Shown here: in pieces, positions 7,554-15,422 of the stretch
How positions within the stretch are numbered: the first letter of the stretch is position 1
How the letters are laid out: every line of letters starts with the position of its first letter
DNA from: JAHCHG01 sp041745765
GTDB taxonomy: Bacteria; Acidobacteriota; Blastocatellia; Pyrinomonadales; Pyrinomonadaceae
DNA: 22,560 bases
Direction of reading: 5' to 3'
NCBI GenBank assembly: GCA_041745765.1
Contig: JBGTIH010000047.1
Span: forward strand, 1-22,560
Made by a program: the position numbers and the translations under genes
Notes under the pieces: generated by a model
Databases searched by the model: none
Seen by the model: the letters and a program-made list of their open reading frames with translations, nothing else
What the model was told of the DNA's origin: nothing

Positions 7554-7754
7554 ATGAAAGTTTTTATCAACGGCGAAACAAAAGAAATTGAAAAAAAATT
7601 GAGTTTAACCGAATTGTTAAAGCATTTTTCTCTGCCTGATGAACGAATTGCCATTGAATTAAACAAAGAAGTCGTGCGCAAAAAGGATTGGGAAAATATC
7701 GAGATCAAAGATTCGGACAAAATCGAGATCGTTCATTTCGTCGGCGGCGGATAA
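7554..7754 (+). CDS. thiS: Sulfur carrier protein ThiS
   Basis: A 66-residue ubiquitin-like sulfur carrier for thiazole synthesis in thiamine biosynthesis. It starts MKVFINGETKEI and contains the 'LSLTELLKHFSLPDERIAIELNKEVV' core in the usual positions. It ends HFVGGG, whose terminal Gly-Gly is adenylated and thiocarboxylated by ThiF-type enzymes. ATG at 7554 gives the standard length; an in-frame ATT-type upstream extension to 7518 would add 12 unconserved residues. thiG follows after 117 bases holding a hairpin. No ThiF gene is present in the window. Confidence 0.93.
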   Translation: MKVFINGETKEIEKKLSLTELLKHFSLPDERIAIELNKEVVRKKDWENIEIKDSDKIEIVHFVGGG

Positions 7755-7782
7755 ATTTTTAAATATTATTAAATCTTAAATT

Positions 7783-7832
7783 GCGGATTGGAAATTTTAA
7801 TTTCCGTCCGCATTTCTTTTGTCTTTTTTTTT
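7783..7832 (+). terminator. Terminator-like hairpin between thiS and thiG
   Basis: GCGGA (7783-7787) pairs with TCCGC (7807-7811), and GGAAAT (7790-7795) pairs with ATTTCC (7800-7805) around a TTTA loop, with a 2-versus-1 internal bulge. A T-rich tract with a run of nine Ts follows (7812-7832). This fits a Rho-independent terminator on the plus strand, although both flanking genes belong to the same pathway. Confidence 0.65.
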
Positions 7833-7847
7833 GATAAACTTAAAAAT

Positions 7848-7867
7848 AAATTTGAAATTTGAAATTA
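7848..7867 (+). repeat. Short heptamer tandem repeat AAATTTG before thiG
   Basis: Two exact copies of AAATTTG plus a partial third (AAATTA) run up to 4 bases before the thiG ATG, in the place where a ribosome site would be expected. It has the same 7-base period as other repeats in the window. Confidence 0.5.
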
Positions 7868-7871
7868 TTAT

Positions 7872-8642
7872 ATGACAGACACATTTACATTAGCCGGAAA
7901 AACTTTTAACTCGCGGCTTATCATCGGGACGGGAAAATATCGTTCGCACGAGGAAATGCGAGCGGCGCACAAAGCGAGCGGCGCGGAAATGGTAACGGTC
8001 GCGGTCAACCGCGTTCCGCTTGATCGTTCGAGCGAATCGTTTCTCGATTTTCTCGATGAAAAAATGCAGATTCTGCCGAACACGGCGGGCTGTTACGATG
8101 CCGAACACGCGATTCGCACGGCAAGATTAGCCAGAGAAGCACTCGAAACCGATTGGATCAAACTCGAAGTCATCGGCGATAAAGTTACGCTTTTGCCGGA
8201 CAACGAACAAACTCTGGAAGCCGCAAAAGTCCTGATAAAAGAAGGGTTTATCGTTTTGCCGTATTTTACCGATGATTTGATAATGGCAAAAAAACTGCTC
8301 GACGCGGGCTGTCCCGCCGTAATGCCGCTTGCCGCGCCGATCGGTTCGGGAATGGGCGTGCAGAATCCTTCAAATTTGCGGATTATGCGCGAACAATTGC
8401 CCGATGCAACGATTATCGTTGATGCCGGAGTCGGCGTGCCGTCGGACGCGGCGATTGCGATGGAACTCGGCGCGGACGCGATTTTGATGAACACGGCGAT
8501 TGCCGAAGCGAAAAACGCCGAACGGATGGCTGAAGCGATGCAACTCGCCGTCCGCGCCGGACGGCTCGCCTATCTTTCGGGCAGAATGACGAAACGCCTT
8601 TATGCCAGCGCATCGAGTCCGATCGAAGGAGCGATCAAATAA
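7872..8642 (+). CDS. thiG: Thiazole synthase ThiG
   Basis: Forms the thiazole phosphate of thiamine from deoxyxylulose phosphate, dehydroglycine (or iminoglycine) and ThiS-thiocarboxylate. It is a 256-residue TIM barrel of normal length. Visible marks are 'LIIGTGKY' near the start, K97 in 'DWIKLEVIGD' (the Schiff-base lysine position), 'PLAAPIGSGMGVQNP', 'VDAGVGVPSDAAIAMELGAD' in split form, and 'NTAIAEAKN'. It is intact and followed 21 bases later by a membrane-protein gene. ThiS upstream provides its sulfur donor; a terminator-like hairpin between them could lower thiG expression or reflect a separate promoter. Confidence 0.96.
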   Translation: MTDTFTLAGKTFNSRLIIGTGKYRSHEEMRAAHKASGAEMVTVAVNRVPLDRSSESFLDFLDEKMQILPNTAGCYDAEHAIRTARLAREALETDWIKLEVIGDKVTLLPDNEQTLEAAKVLIKEGFIVLPYFTDDLIMAKKLLDAGCPAVMPLAAPIGSGMGVQNPSNLRIMREQLPDATIIVDAGVGVPSDAAIAMELGADAILMNTAIAEAKNAERMAEAMQLAVRAGRLAYLSGRMTKRLYASASSPIEGAIK

Positions 8643-8663
8643 TTAAAAACGAGAAAAAAAAGT

Positions 8664-9275
8664 ATGAATTCCCCTGAAAATACTAATTCTTTATACATTG
8701 TTTCTCTGATTGTTTTAGGCTTTTTGTGCATTATTGCCACCGTTTCGCTGACGCTTTATTACAAAAGTGAATTAAAAGACTACGTCAGAAAAACAGCTCC
8801 GGCTGTTCCCGACGAATCTCTGAGTATCGAAGTCAGAAATATCGAAAATCAGATAAAAATCAGAAAGATGCTGGTTGAAACCGAGAGAGAATTTATCAAA
8901 ATGGACGGGATTATTCCGAAATCGCCGGAAGAATCAAGCGAAATCAACGCGAAAAGACTCGAAAAAATAGAAAAATTGGAAGGCGAAATTTCCGCGCTCG
9001 AACTCAAAAGAGATGAATTCAAAAGATTGGAACAAGAAAGCATCGGACAGGCGAAAGGCAGTTTTGAAGAAGAAAATAATATTGATGTTTTGATATATAT
9101 CATTTGTCTGGGAATCGTTAGTTTGAGTCTGGCATACACAACTTTTATTGATGCGATGCCCCGCAAAAACGGCAGGGCGGTTAATCTCCGGCGGAAAGCC
9201 TTTTTGTTTTTTTTGACGGCGCTTTCAAATTCGGCGTTCGGATTTGCTCTCTATTTGTGGTATTTATCAATTTAG
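8664..9275 (+). CDS. Membrane protein with central coiled coil, unknown function
   Basis: A 203-residue protein I do not recognise. It has one hydrophobic helix at about 11-33, a charged helical segment at about 55-130 with heptad character (LEKIEKLEGEISALELKRDE), and two more hydrophobic helices at about 140-162 and 180-202. That predicts three membrane spans with the coiled coil on one side. The gene starts 21 bases after thiG and ends 11 bases before the cytochrome c gene, so it may share a transcript with them. It lies downstream of thiG, but nothing in its sequence points to thiamine or electron transport. Confidence 0.75.
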   Translation: MNSPENTNSLYIVSLIVLGFLCIIATVSLTLYYKSELKDYVRKTAPAVPDESLSIEVRNIENQIKIRKMLVETEREFIKMDGIIPKSPEESSEINAKRLEKIEKLEGEISALELKRDEFKRLEQESIGQAKGSFEEENNIDVLIYIICLGIVSLSLAYTTFIDAMPRKNGRAVNLRRKAFLFFLTALSNSAFGFALYLWYLSI

Positions 9276-9286
9276 TTTTAGTCAAA

Positions 9287-9661
9287 ATGAAGTTTTTGAA
9301 AATTACCGTAGTTTTAATATTTCTTGCTTTGGCAATTGCCTGCACGCAAACCGCTTCCAAGCAAAGCGGCATCGTTATCGCCGACAGCAAATCTTACGAA
9401 GCGTCGCTCTTTCGCCAAAACTGCGCGATCTGCCACGGCAATGAGGCAAACGGCAAGGAAATGGACGGCAGACTTGTTCCGAGTTTAAGATACGGCGCGG
9501 CGGCAACCAAATCCGAAGAGGAAATCTACCAGCAAATCAAACACGGCAAACTCCCGATGCCCGCTTTTGAAAATCAATTGACCGAAGAAGAAATTCAACG
9601 AATGGTGAAATTCATCAGATACGATTTGCAAGGCAAATCTGAAGTAATAAATGAGAAGTGA
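9287..9661 (+). CDS. Lipoprotein cytochrome c, class I
   Basis: A 124-residue monoheme cytochrome c anchored by lipid on the outer face of a membrane. The signal peptide ends in a lipobox (ALAIA-C19). Heme attachment is at C46-A-I-C49-H50, and the axial methionine is probably M91 in 'GKLPMPAF'. 'HGNEANGKEMDGRLVPSL' just after the heme site and the C-terminal helix 'TEEEIQRMVKFIRY' fit the small cytochrome c fold. ATG at 9287 is chosen because it begins the signal peptide; an upstream in-frame start would add 10 residues inside the previous gene. The electron partner is unknown. Confidence 0.92.
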   Translation: MKFLKITVVLIFLALAIACTQTASKQSGIVIADSKSYEASLFRQNCAICHGNEANGKEMDGRLVPSLRYGAAATKSEEEIYQQIKHGKLPMPAFENQLTEEEIQRMVKFIRYDLQGKSEVINEK

Positions 9662-9683
9662 AAATATTTTCAGAAAAAAAAGC

Positions 9684-10406
9684 TCATAACTCGAATTCCG
9701 CGACAATCGGCAAATGATCCGAAGCGATCAGAGCGGTTCGGCTGCGGTGCAGAAACGCGTTTATCAGCCGGAATTTATCATCGAAATAAATGTGATCGAG
9801 ATTTAAAAACGGGAAAATGCCCGGATATGTGCGGGTTTTCCCGAGATGGAGTTTTGCGTCAACATTTTTGAAATTGTTTTTAAAAAGTTTGGTCGTGATG
9901 CCGTTTGTCCATTCGTTGAAATCTCCGGCGACGATGCGTTTTCCGGCGAAGTTTTGCTTGTCGAGCGCGTGCGCGGCAAGCAGTTTGTGAACCTGTTTGC
10001 GGCGTTCGAAAAACGAAGTTCCGAGATGAACGTTAAAAAATTGCAGGGATTTTCTTTCACTTAAAGAGATTTCCGTCCGCAGACACCCGCGCGGTTCGCG
10101 TTTTTGAATACTGATGTCGAAATTTTCGGTATTTTTCAAAGGCAAACGGCTCAAAATCGCATTGCCGTAATCGCCGCCCTTGTGTTTGCGGTTTTCGCCG
10201 AGCCGAAAATCCATCTTTAATTCTTCCGCTAAGAATTCGGCTTGATGCTCGCGCCGGTTCGCGCCCGAATGACACAAAACTTCCTGCATAGCGATCACGT
10301 CAGCATCGAGTTCCCGTAAAACATCGGCGATGCGTTCGGGCGAAAGCCTTCGGTCAAGCCCGACGCATTTATGTATGTTATATGTGGCGATGCGGATACG
10401 GTTCAT
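9684..10406 (-). CDS. Endonuclease/exonuclease/phosphatase-fold protein
   Basis: A 240-residue member of the EEP superfamily (DNase I-like phosphodiesterases). Metal- and phosphate-binding signatures are in order: TYNIH (8-12), E42 in 'MQEV', GNAILSR (81-87), NVH (125-127), GDFNEW (161-166), LDHIY (203-207) and SDHLP (229-233), so an active phosphoesterase is expected. There is no signal peptide. It lies downstream of the phospholipase D-like gene on the same strand, as ybhP accompanies clsB in E. coli, which hints at a lipid or phosphodiester substrate. DNA substrates cannot be ruled out. Confidence 0.88.
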   Translation of the reverse strand: MNRIRIATYNIHKCVGLDRRLSPERIADVLRELDADVIAMQEVLCHSGANRREHQAEFLAEELKMDFRLGENRKHKGGDYGNAILSRLPLKNTENFDISIQKREPRGCLRTEISLSERKSLQFFNVHLGTSFFERRKQVHKLLAAHALDKQNFAGKRIVAGDFNEWTNGITTKLFKNNFKNVDAKLHLGKTRTYPGIFPFLNLDHIYFDDKFRLINAFLHRSRTALIASDHLPIVAEFEL

Positions 10407-10423
10407 AAGATAATTCGGAATAA

Positions 10424-10515
10424 GTGATAAATGAAAAGTGATAAATGATAAATGAGAAGTGAAAGAGTTTTCTGCTTTATTTATTACCTTTCATTTATCA
10501 CTTTTCATTTATCAC
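10424..10515. repeat. Inverted repeat built from RTGAxAA-type heptamers
   Basis: Six 7-base units (GTGATAA, ATGAAAA, GTGATAA, ATGATAA, ATGAGAA, GTGAAAG) run from 10424 to 10465. Their complement returns at about 10489-10515, giving a perfect 25-base inverted repeat (10424-10448 with 10491-10515). The right arm overlaps the last codon and stop of the phospholipase D-like gene (stop at 10512-10514). The hairpin lies between the two minus-strand genes. Confidence 0.85.
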
Positions 10516-11957
10516 GTTTCATTATTTCTGTAACTTCTCGCCGCTTTCAAAAGCGTCGAAAACGCCAGAAGCAGCAAAATAATGATCAAAGGGATCGCCG
10601 CGATGCGCGGAAAGAATATCAGAAGCAGTGCGAATACGAGCAAAGTCGCGCCGACCATAAAAAGTAATTTAGCCTCAGCCGCACCGAGTTTGGTCTGTTT
10701 CGTAATCGCCGAACCGATTGAAGTCGCCGCATTGATCGCTCCGGCGGTTACTATTCGCACACTTCCGCCTCCTTTTATTTTCGCCCGGAGTTTTTTTCTC
10801 CTTTTTCTCAATCTAACCCTTTCCGTATCGGCTAAAACGATTTCGGTCGAATTTTTCAGATCTTCAAGAAACATTTCCTGCATTTGACTGCCGAAGTCTT
10901 CGTCTTCGATGATGACATCGAGTTCGTAGTTGCCGAACCAACTGGCGATGTTCATATTGGTCGAACCGACGCGCGAAAATCTGCCGTCGAAAACCGCCGT
11001 TTTTGAATGAATCATCGAACCGTTCCATTCAAAAACACGTACACCCGCTTCGAGCAAAGGGCGGTAAGTCGAGCGCGTCGTGTCGCGGATCAGCGTGATA
11101 TCGGTGCTTTGCGGAACTAAAATTCGCACATCAACGCCGTCGAGCGCGGCACTTCTTAGAGACTGCAAATACGACGGAATGCCGATGAAATATGCGTCCG
11201 TAATCCACATTGATTGACGGACTCCGGCAGCTAAAATCTGATCAATCCGGTAAATATGCGAGCTTGCCGGAACGCTGCCGACGACGCGCAAAGTCGTTTT
11301 TCCTCTTTGCGCGGGAAAATCTTCATAATTTGAAAATTTAGTTTGATCTATGGGCGAGCCGAGTTCCGCCCAGATTTCGGCAAAAGCGAGTTCCGCTTCG
11401 ACGACCGCCGCGCCTTTTAGCTGCACGCCGGTATCGCGCCACGCCGGAATGTTTTTTGCGGGAAAACCGATCCAATCCTGCCCGACGCATAATCCGCTGA
11501 TAAAGGCGACGCGTCCGTCAATGACCAGATTTTTTCGATGATCGCGGGATAAAATCATCAAAGGATCGGTCAGTTTCGGCGGATTATAACAGCGGACTTC
11601 AACGCCGCCGTTTCGCAATTTTCGCCAATATCTGCGCGAAGTTTTGCCGAAACCGCCCAACCAATCGTAGATGAGTTTTACTTCAACGCCTTCTGAAGCT
11701 TTTTTTATCAGGGCTTCGGCGAAGATTTCGCCCTGCGCGTCGTCGTGGATGATGTAGCTTTCAAAATAGATTCTGCTGCGGGCGTTTTCAATCGCTTCGA
11801 GCCACGCCGGATAATTTTCCGCGCCGTCTTTTAAGAGTTTTACATCGTTTCCGCCGATCAGACGCGAACCCGTTACGCGGTCGAATGATTCTTCGATAAA
11901 TTCATACGTGATAATATTCGCTCCGGGCGAAACTTTTTGTAATATGTCGTTTTTCAT
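10512..11957 (-). CDS. Phospholipase D/cardiolipin synthase-like protein with C-terminal membrane anchor
   Basis: A 481-residue PLD-superfamily enzyme with two HKD motifs: H140-x-K142-x4-D147 (DHRKNLVIDGR) and H317-x-K319-x4-D324 (IHSKTAVFDGR), followed by 'GSTNMNIASW'. It probably transfers phosphatidyl groups in the manner of cardiolipin synthases. Unlike ClsA it lacks N-terminal membrane spans, resembling ClsB. Two hydrophobic helices at the C-terminus (about residues 427-466: LLFMVGATLLVFALLLIFF, then IPLIIILLLLAFSTLL) should anchor it. A very basic stretch (VRLRKRRKKLRAKIK) precedes them. The EEP protein lies just downstream. The exact substrate is not shown by sequence. Confidence 0.87.
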   Translation of the reverse strand: MKNDILQKVSPGANIITYEFIEESFDRVTGSRLIGGNDVKLLKDGAENYPAWLEAIENARSRIYFESYIIHDDAQGEIFAEALIKKASEGVEVKLIYDWLGGFGKTSRRYWRKLRNGGVEVRCYNPPKLTDPLMILSRDHRKNLVIDGRVAFISGLCVGQDWIGFPAKNIPAWRDTGVQLKGAAVVEAELAFAEIWAELGSPIDQTKFSNYEDFPAQRGKTTLRVVGSVPASSHIYRIDQILAAGVRQSMWITDAYFIGIPSYLQSLRSAALDGVDVRILVPQSTDITLIRDTTRSTYRPLLEAGVRVFEWNGSMIHSKTAVFDGRFSRVGSTNMNIASWFGNYELDVIIEDEDFGSQMQEMFLEDLKNSTEIVLADTERVRLRKRRKKLRAKIKGGGSVRIVTAGAINAATSIGSAITKQTKLGAAEAKLLFMVGATLLVFALLLIFFPRIAAIPLIIILLLLAFSTLLKAARSYRNNET

Positions 11958-12652
11958 CGAAACCGTTTTCTTAAATTATACGAAGAACGATATTTTGCAT
12001 AATAAAATTGGAATTGATTAAGTTAAAGTAAATATTGGATAAACATTTATTTCAGTAAATCTTCCATAAAAACTCTGCGCTTCCGCGCATCTCTGCAGTT
12101 TAATATTTCTTATCCAATACTCACGACAGATTATTAAAATTCGGAAAAATAATCATTTATAAACTCTGAAACCTAACTGAAATGACAAATCGCTTTAGAA
12201 AGTAAAACTATAAACTTAAGCAATACCTACGCCAAATTAAGCAGAGGGGGTTAAAGATTTGTAAAAACTGCTTTTTCGCCTCACTTCTAACCGTTTGCCC
12301 GACTGCCAACGGATATGATTTCCGCCGTTTGACAATTAATTACAGAAGAAAAACTAAAAACTTTAAGTGGCGCAACGCCTGTCACTATGCAATAATAATT
12401 CTACTAAAAAAAATCGTTCCACTCTATTTCATCTCACATTTTCAAACATCTTTTGGCAAAGTTATTGTAATGATAGAGCCGTGCGTTCTTTGGTAATAAA
12501 GTTTTTATCCGCCTGCTAACGCAAGCAGTTATGACCTGTTTCGCAATTATTACTACTTAATGCAAGGCTATAAAATTACAAAATAGAAACCATTATTGAA
12601 AGAGATTTTCCAAGGGAGCTATAAACAATTATGGATAAATTATTTCTGCTAA

Positions 12653-12688
12653 ATAGTTTATAGTTTAAAGGTTATAGGTTATAATTTT
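12653..12688 (+). repeat. Heptamer tandem repeat (ATAGTTT/ATAGGTT type)
   Basis: Five consecutive 7-base units read ATAGTTT, ATAGTTT, AAAGGTT, ATAGGTT, ATAATTT. The period matches the other repeats of the window. The run lies about 90 bases before the serine hydrolase gene. Confidence 0.6.
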
Positions 12689-12700
12689 TTTTCATTTCTT

Positions 12701-12741
12701 TGTTCATCAATAAAATAAAGTTAAGAATTTATTGATGAACA
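12701..12741. promoter_or_regulatory. Perfect 14-base inverted repeat upstream of the serine hydrolase gene
   Basis: TGTTCATCAATAAA (12701-12714) is exactly complementary to TTTATTGATGAACA (12728-12741), with a 13-base spacer. It ends 36 bases before the ATG at 12778. It could be an operator or an mRNA hairpin in the leader; no T-run follows, so a terminator is unlikely. Confidence 0.55.
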
Positions 12742-12777
12742 CTTGCCGCATTTTAATGACCTGATCAATTACAAAAA

Positions 12778-14034
12778 ATGAAAGTTTTTTCTGTTTATAA
12801 AACGAGTTTAATCGCTTTTGCGTTTATCGCATTTTTCAATGTTTCAATTTTCGCGCAAACTTCGCGTTATTTCCCAAGCGCGGAAAATTGGGAAACGCGC
12901 ACGCCGCAGCAATCCAAGATTGACGCGGCGAAATTAAAAGTAGCGGTTGATTTCGCCGTCGAAAATGAAGCGAAAGCCCCGCGCGATCAGGAACTCGGGC
13001 AATTGCAGACCTTCGGGCGCGAGCCGTTCGGCGAGATTATCGGTTTAACGAAACCGCGCGGCGAGATGACCGGAATTATTGTCAAAAACGGCTATATCAT
13101 CGCCGAATGGGGCGAACCTTTCCGCGTTGATATGACGCATTCGGTCACGAAAAGTTTTATCACGGCGGCGGTCGGTCTGGCGTTTGACCGCAAGATTATC
13201 AGAGATTTAAACGCGCCTGTTTATTGGGAAATGGCTCCGGTTGCCGTTTATAATCCTTTCCAAAGATTCGGCGACGCGGAAAAATTCGGCAGATCGAAAT
13301 TTCTCGAACTTTTTGAAACCGAACATAATAAAAAAATCACCTGGGATAATCTGCTGCGCCAAACAAGCGATTGGCAGGGAACTTTGTGGGGAAAACCCGA
13401 TTGGGCTGATCGCCCCGACCGCGATTCCGCTATTTGGCTGACCAAACCGCGAAGCGAATCCGGCACTGTTTATGAATATAACGATGTGCGCGTAAATCTG
13501 CTCGCGCTGTGCGCTTTAAATGTCTGGCGCACTCCACTGCCGCAGGTTTTGAAGGAAAATCTGATGGACGAGATCGGTGCGTCCAATTCTTGGCGTTGGC
13601 ACGGTTACGAAAATTCTTTTGTTTTAATTGACGGGCAAATTATGCAATCGGTAAGCGGCGGCGGGCATTGGGGCGGCGGAATGTTTATCTCGGCACGCGA
13701 TATGGCGCGGTTCGGTTTGCTCTTTTTGCGACAAGGAAAATGGAACAATAAACAAATTATCTCCGAAGATTTCATTAAACGAGCCGAAACTCCCGGCACG
13801 GCAAATGCGACTTACGGCTATATGAATTTCTTTCTCAACACCGATAAGAAACTCTACAAAAGCGCGCCCGCCGGAACGGTCGCGATCTTAGGAAACGGCA
13901 CGAATATTATCTATTTTGACCGTCAAAACGATTTATTGATCGTCGCGCGTTGGATCGAAAACAACAAAGTTGACGAATTCCTGGGAAAAGTTACGGCATC
14001 GCTCGGCGAATCTACGGCATCAAGTACAGAGTAA
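12778..14034 (+). CDS. Secreted serine hydrolase, beta-lactamase/class C family
   Basis: A 418-residue exported protein with a signal peptide (residues 1-26, cleavage near IFA-Q). It belongs to the penicillin-binding-protein-like serine hydrolases: the nucleophile motif is S122-V-T-K125 ('MTHSVTKSFITAAVG'), the second element is around Y232-N235 (YEYNDVRVN), and a glycine-rich strand 'SGGGHWGGGMFIS' near 293-305 stands where the KTG-type motif is usual. 'GHWGGG' in place of K-T-G suggests an esterase or peptidase rather than a classical beta-lactamase. The TAA stop touches a run of heptamer repeats. Confidence 0.85.
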   Translation: MKVFSVYKTSLIAFAFIAFFNVSIFAQTSRYFPSAENWETRTPQQSKIDAAKLKVAVDFAVENEAKAPRDQELGQLQTFGREPFGEIIGLTKPRGEMTGIIVKNGYIIAEWGEPFRVDMTHSVTKSFITAAVGLAFDRKIIRDLNAPVYWEMAPVAVYNPFQRFGDAEKFGRSKFLELFETEHNKKITWDNLLRQTSDWQGTLWGKPDWADRPDRDSAIWLTKPRSESGTVYEYNDVRVNLLALCALNVWRTPLPQVLKENLMDEIGASNSWRWHGYENSFVLIDGQIMQSVSGGGHWGGGMFISARDMARFGLLFLRQGKWNNKQIISEDFIKRAETPGTANATYGYMNFFLNTDKKLYKSAPAGTVAILGNGTNIIYFDRQNDLLIVARWIENNKVDEFLGKVTASLGESTASSTE

Positions 14035-14068
14035 TGGAAAATGGAAAATGGATAACGGAAAATGCGAA
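14034..14068 (+). repeat. Five heptamer units (ATGGAAA type) at the serine hydrolase stop codon
   Basis: Units are ATGGAAA, ATGGAAA, ATGGATA, ACGGAAA, ATGCGAA, without gaps. The first unit begins on the last base of the TAA stop. ATGCGAA (14062-14068) also pairs with TTCGCAT (14096-14102), with a smaller GAAAACA/TGTTTC stem between them. Confidence 0.85.
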
Positions 14069-14131
14069 GAGAAAACATCAAGTGTTTCGTCATTTTTCGC
14101 ATACTTTCACGGATAAAAATTTAAAATCGAA

Positions 14132-15319
14132 ATGAAATCAAAACATATTTACATCCAAAGCTTTCTTTTAATTTTTCTGTTTTTAAATATCGCCTGTGCG
14201 AATGCGCCTTTTACGAATTCAGGAAGCGGAGATAATTTGCCGTCGCCGAAAGAAACTGCAAAATTCAAGATTGAAACCGTTGCTTCAAACTTGGAAGTCG
14301 TCTGGTCAATCGTTTTCGCACCGGACGGTCGGATATTTTTTACCGAAAGACCGGGCAGAGTTCGCGTGATCGAAAACGGTGTTTTGCGCGAAAAACCGGT
14401 TTTTACGTTTTTAGATGTTGAACTCGAAAGCGAAACCGGTTTGATGGGAATGACTCTGCACCCTGATTTTGCGGACAACAAACTGCTTTATTTTGCATAT
14501 GTTTATGACACGAGCGACGGCAAAAAGGTGCGCGTCGTGCGGTTTAAGGAAACGGGCGAAAGTCTGATCGAACCGCAAACGATTATCGAAGGAATTTCCG
14601 CCGCCAAATATCACGCCGGAATGCGGCTGAGTTTCGGTCCTGAAGACGGCAAACTCTATATTACGACGGGCGATGCGACCAAACAAAAGCTCGCGCAGGA
14701 TTTATCGTCCTTAAACGGCAAAACTCTGCGGCTCAATGACGACGGCACAATTCCGGAAGATAATCCTTTCATCGGACAAAAAAACGCGCGCAGCGAAATC
14801 TGGAGTTACGGACACCGCAACGCGCAGGGAATTGCGTGGCAGCCCGAAACGAATCTGATGTTTCAGACCGAACACGGACCGAGCTTGATTGACGGCGTTT
14901 CGTGGTTTAAAAAGCGTTCGGGCGGCGATGAAGTCAATATCGTCGAGCGCGGCAAAAATTACGGCTGGGATAAAATCAGCCATTTGATGGAAAAAGAAGG
15001 AATGGAAACGCCGCTCATCGAATATTCTCCCGCACTCGCTCCGGCAAGTGCGATGTTTTATCGCGGCGAAGCGTTTCCGGCGTACAAAGGAAATCTGTTT
15101 TTCGGCGCATTAAAAGGCGAAGCGATTGTCCGGCTTGTGCTTGACGGCAGAAAAATTACGGCGCAGGAAATTTTATTAAAAAAACAATACGGACGAATCC
15201 GCGAAGTCGCCACGTCGCCCGAAGGATTTATCTATTTTTCCACTTCAAACCGCGACGGTCGCGGCAAAGCGGCAAAGGAAGATGATAGGATTTTGCGGCT
15301 CGTTCCGGTAGAAAAATAA
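14132..15319 (+). CDS. PQQ-dependent sugar dehydrogenase-like lipoprotein (glucose/sorbosone dehydrogenase family)
   Basis: A 395-residue exported protein whose N-terminus (hydrophobic stretch, then IAC22) suggests a lipoprotein, although N at -3 is atypical for a lipobox. The six-bladed propeller family signatures are 'VVWSIVFAPDGRIFFTERPG' (about 56-75), 'HPDFADNKLLYFAYV', H161 in 'YHAGMRLSFGPEDGKLYITT', R229 in 'GHRNAQGIAWQP', 'EHGP', and GGDEVN..RGKNYGW. H161 and R229 match the positions of catalytic residues in soluble PQQ glucose dehydrogenase. It probably oxidises a sugar or other alcohol outside the cytoplasm. No PQQ synthesis genes are nearby. Confidence 0.9.
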   Translation: MKSKHIYIQSFLLIFLFLNIACANAPFTNSGSGDNLPSPKETAKFKIETVASNLEVVWSIVFAPDGRIFFTERPGRVRVIENGVLREKPVFTFLDVELESETGLMGMTLHPDFADNKLLYFAYVYDTSDGKKVRVVRFKETGESLIEPQTIIEGISAAKYHAGMRLSFGPEDGKLYITTGDATKQKLAQDLSSLNGKTLRLNDDGTIPEDNPFIGQKNARSEIWSYGHRNAQGIAWQPETNLMFQTEHGPSLIDGVSWFKKRSGGDEVNIVERGKNYGWDKISHLMEKEGMETPLIEYSPALAPASAMFYRGEAFPAYKGNLFFGALKGEAIVRLVLDGRKITAQEILLKKQYGRIREVATSPEGFIYFSTSNRDGRGKAAKEDDRILRLVPVEK

Positions 15320-15331
15320 AATTCGAAATCA

Positions 15332-15422
15332 AAAGAAAATTAACCGAGGATTTCAGGATAAACATGGAAAAAAAAACAAATATTATCCCTGTGCATCATG
15401 TTATCCTCGGTTAATTTTCTTT
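15332..15422. terminator. Long inverted repeat between convergent genes (bidirectional terminator candidate)
   Basis: A perfect 20-base inverted repeat joins 15332-15351 with 15403-15422, and AACATG/CATGTT (15361-15366, 15397-15402) extends it inside. On the plus strand a T/C-rich tract with a long T-run follows. On the minus strand the stem itself ends in a T-rich run. The right arm overlaps the stop codon of the small secreted-protein gene. Confidence 0.65.

Larger units (their letters stand above)
11958..12777. other. Long AT-rich region without genes
   Basis: These 820 bases contain no open frame of note and no recognised RNA gene. They hold a TATTGGATA/TATCCAATA inverted pair (12033-12041 and 12111-12119) enclosing a CTCTGCGC..CGCATCTCTGC segment, small hairpins (GGCGCAACGCC near 12369; CTGCT/AGCAG near 12513), a heptamer run at 12653-12688 and a 14-base inverted repeat at 12701-12741. 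It may be a decayed gene or a regulatory or RNA-coding region. Confidence 0.5.

Noticed and set aside
12500..12535. An integron attC-like site (CTAACGC...GCAGTTATG)
   Set aside because: A TAAC/GTTA pair is present, but the simple core GTTRRRY and the paired R and L boxes are missing, and no integrase or cassettes lie nearby.
12778..14034. Antibiotic-resistance beta-lactamase
   Set aside because: The SxxK motif is present, but the usual KTG triad is replaced by a GHWGGG strand and the sequence resembles general serine hydrolases, so resistance is not supported.
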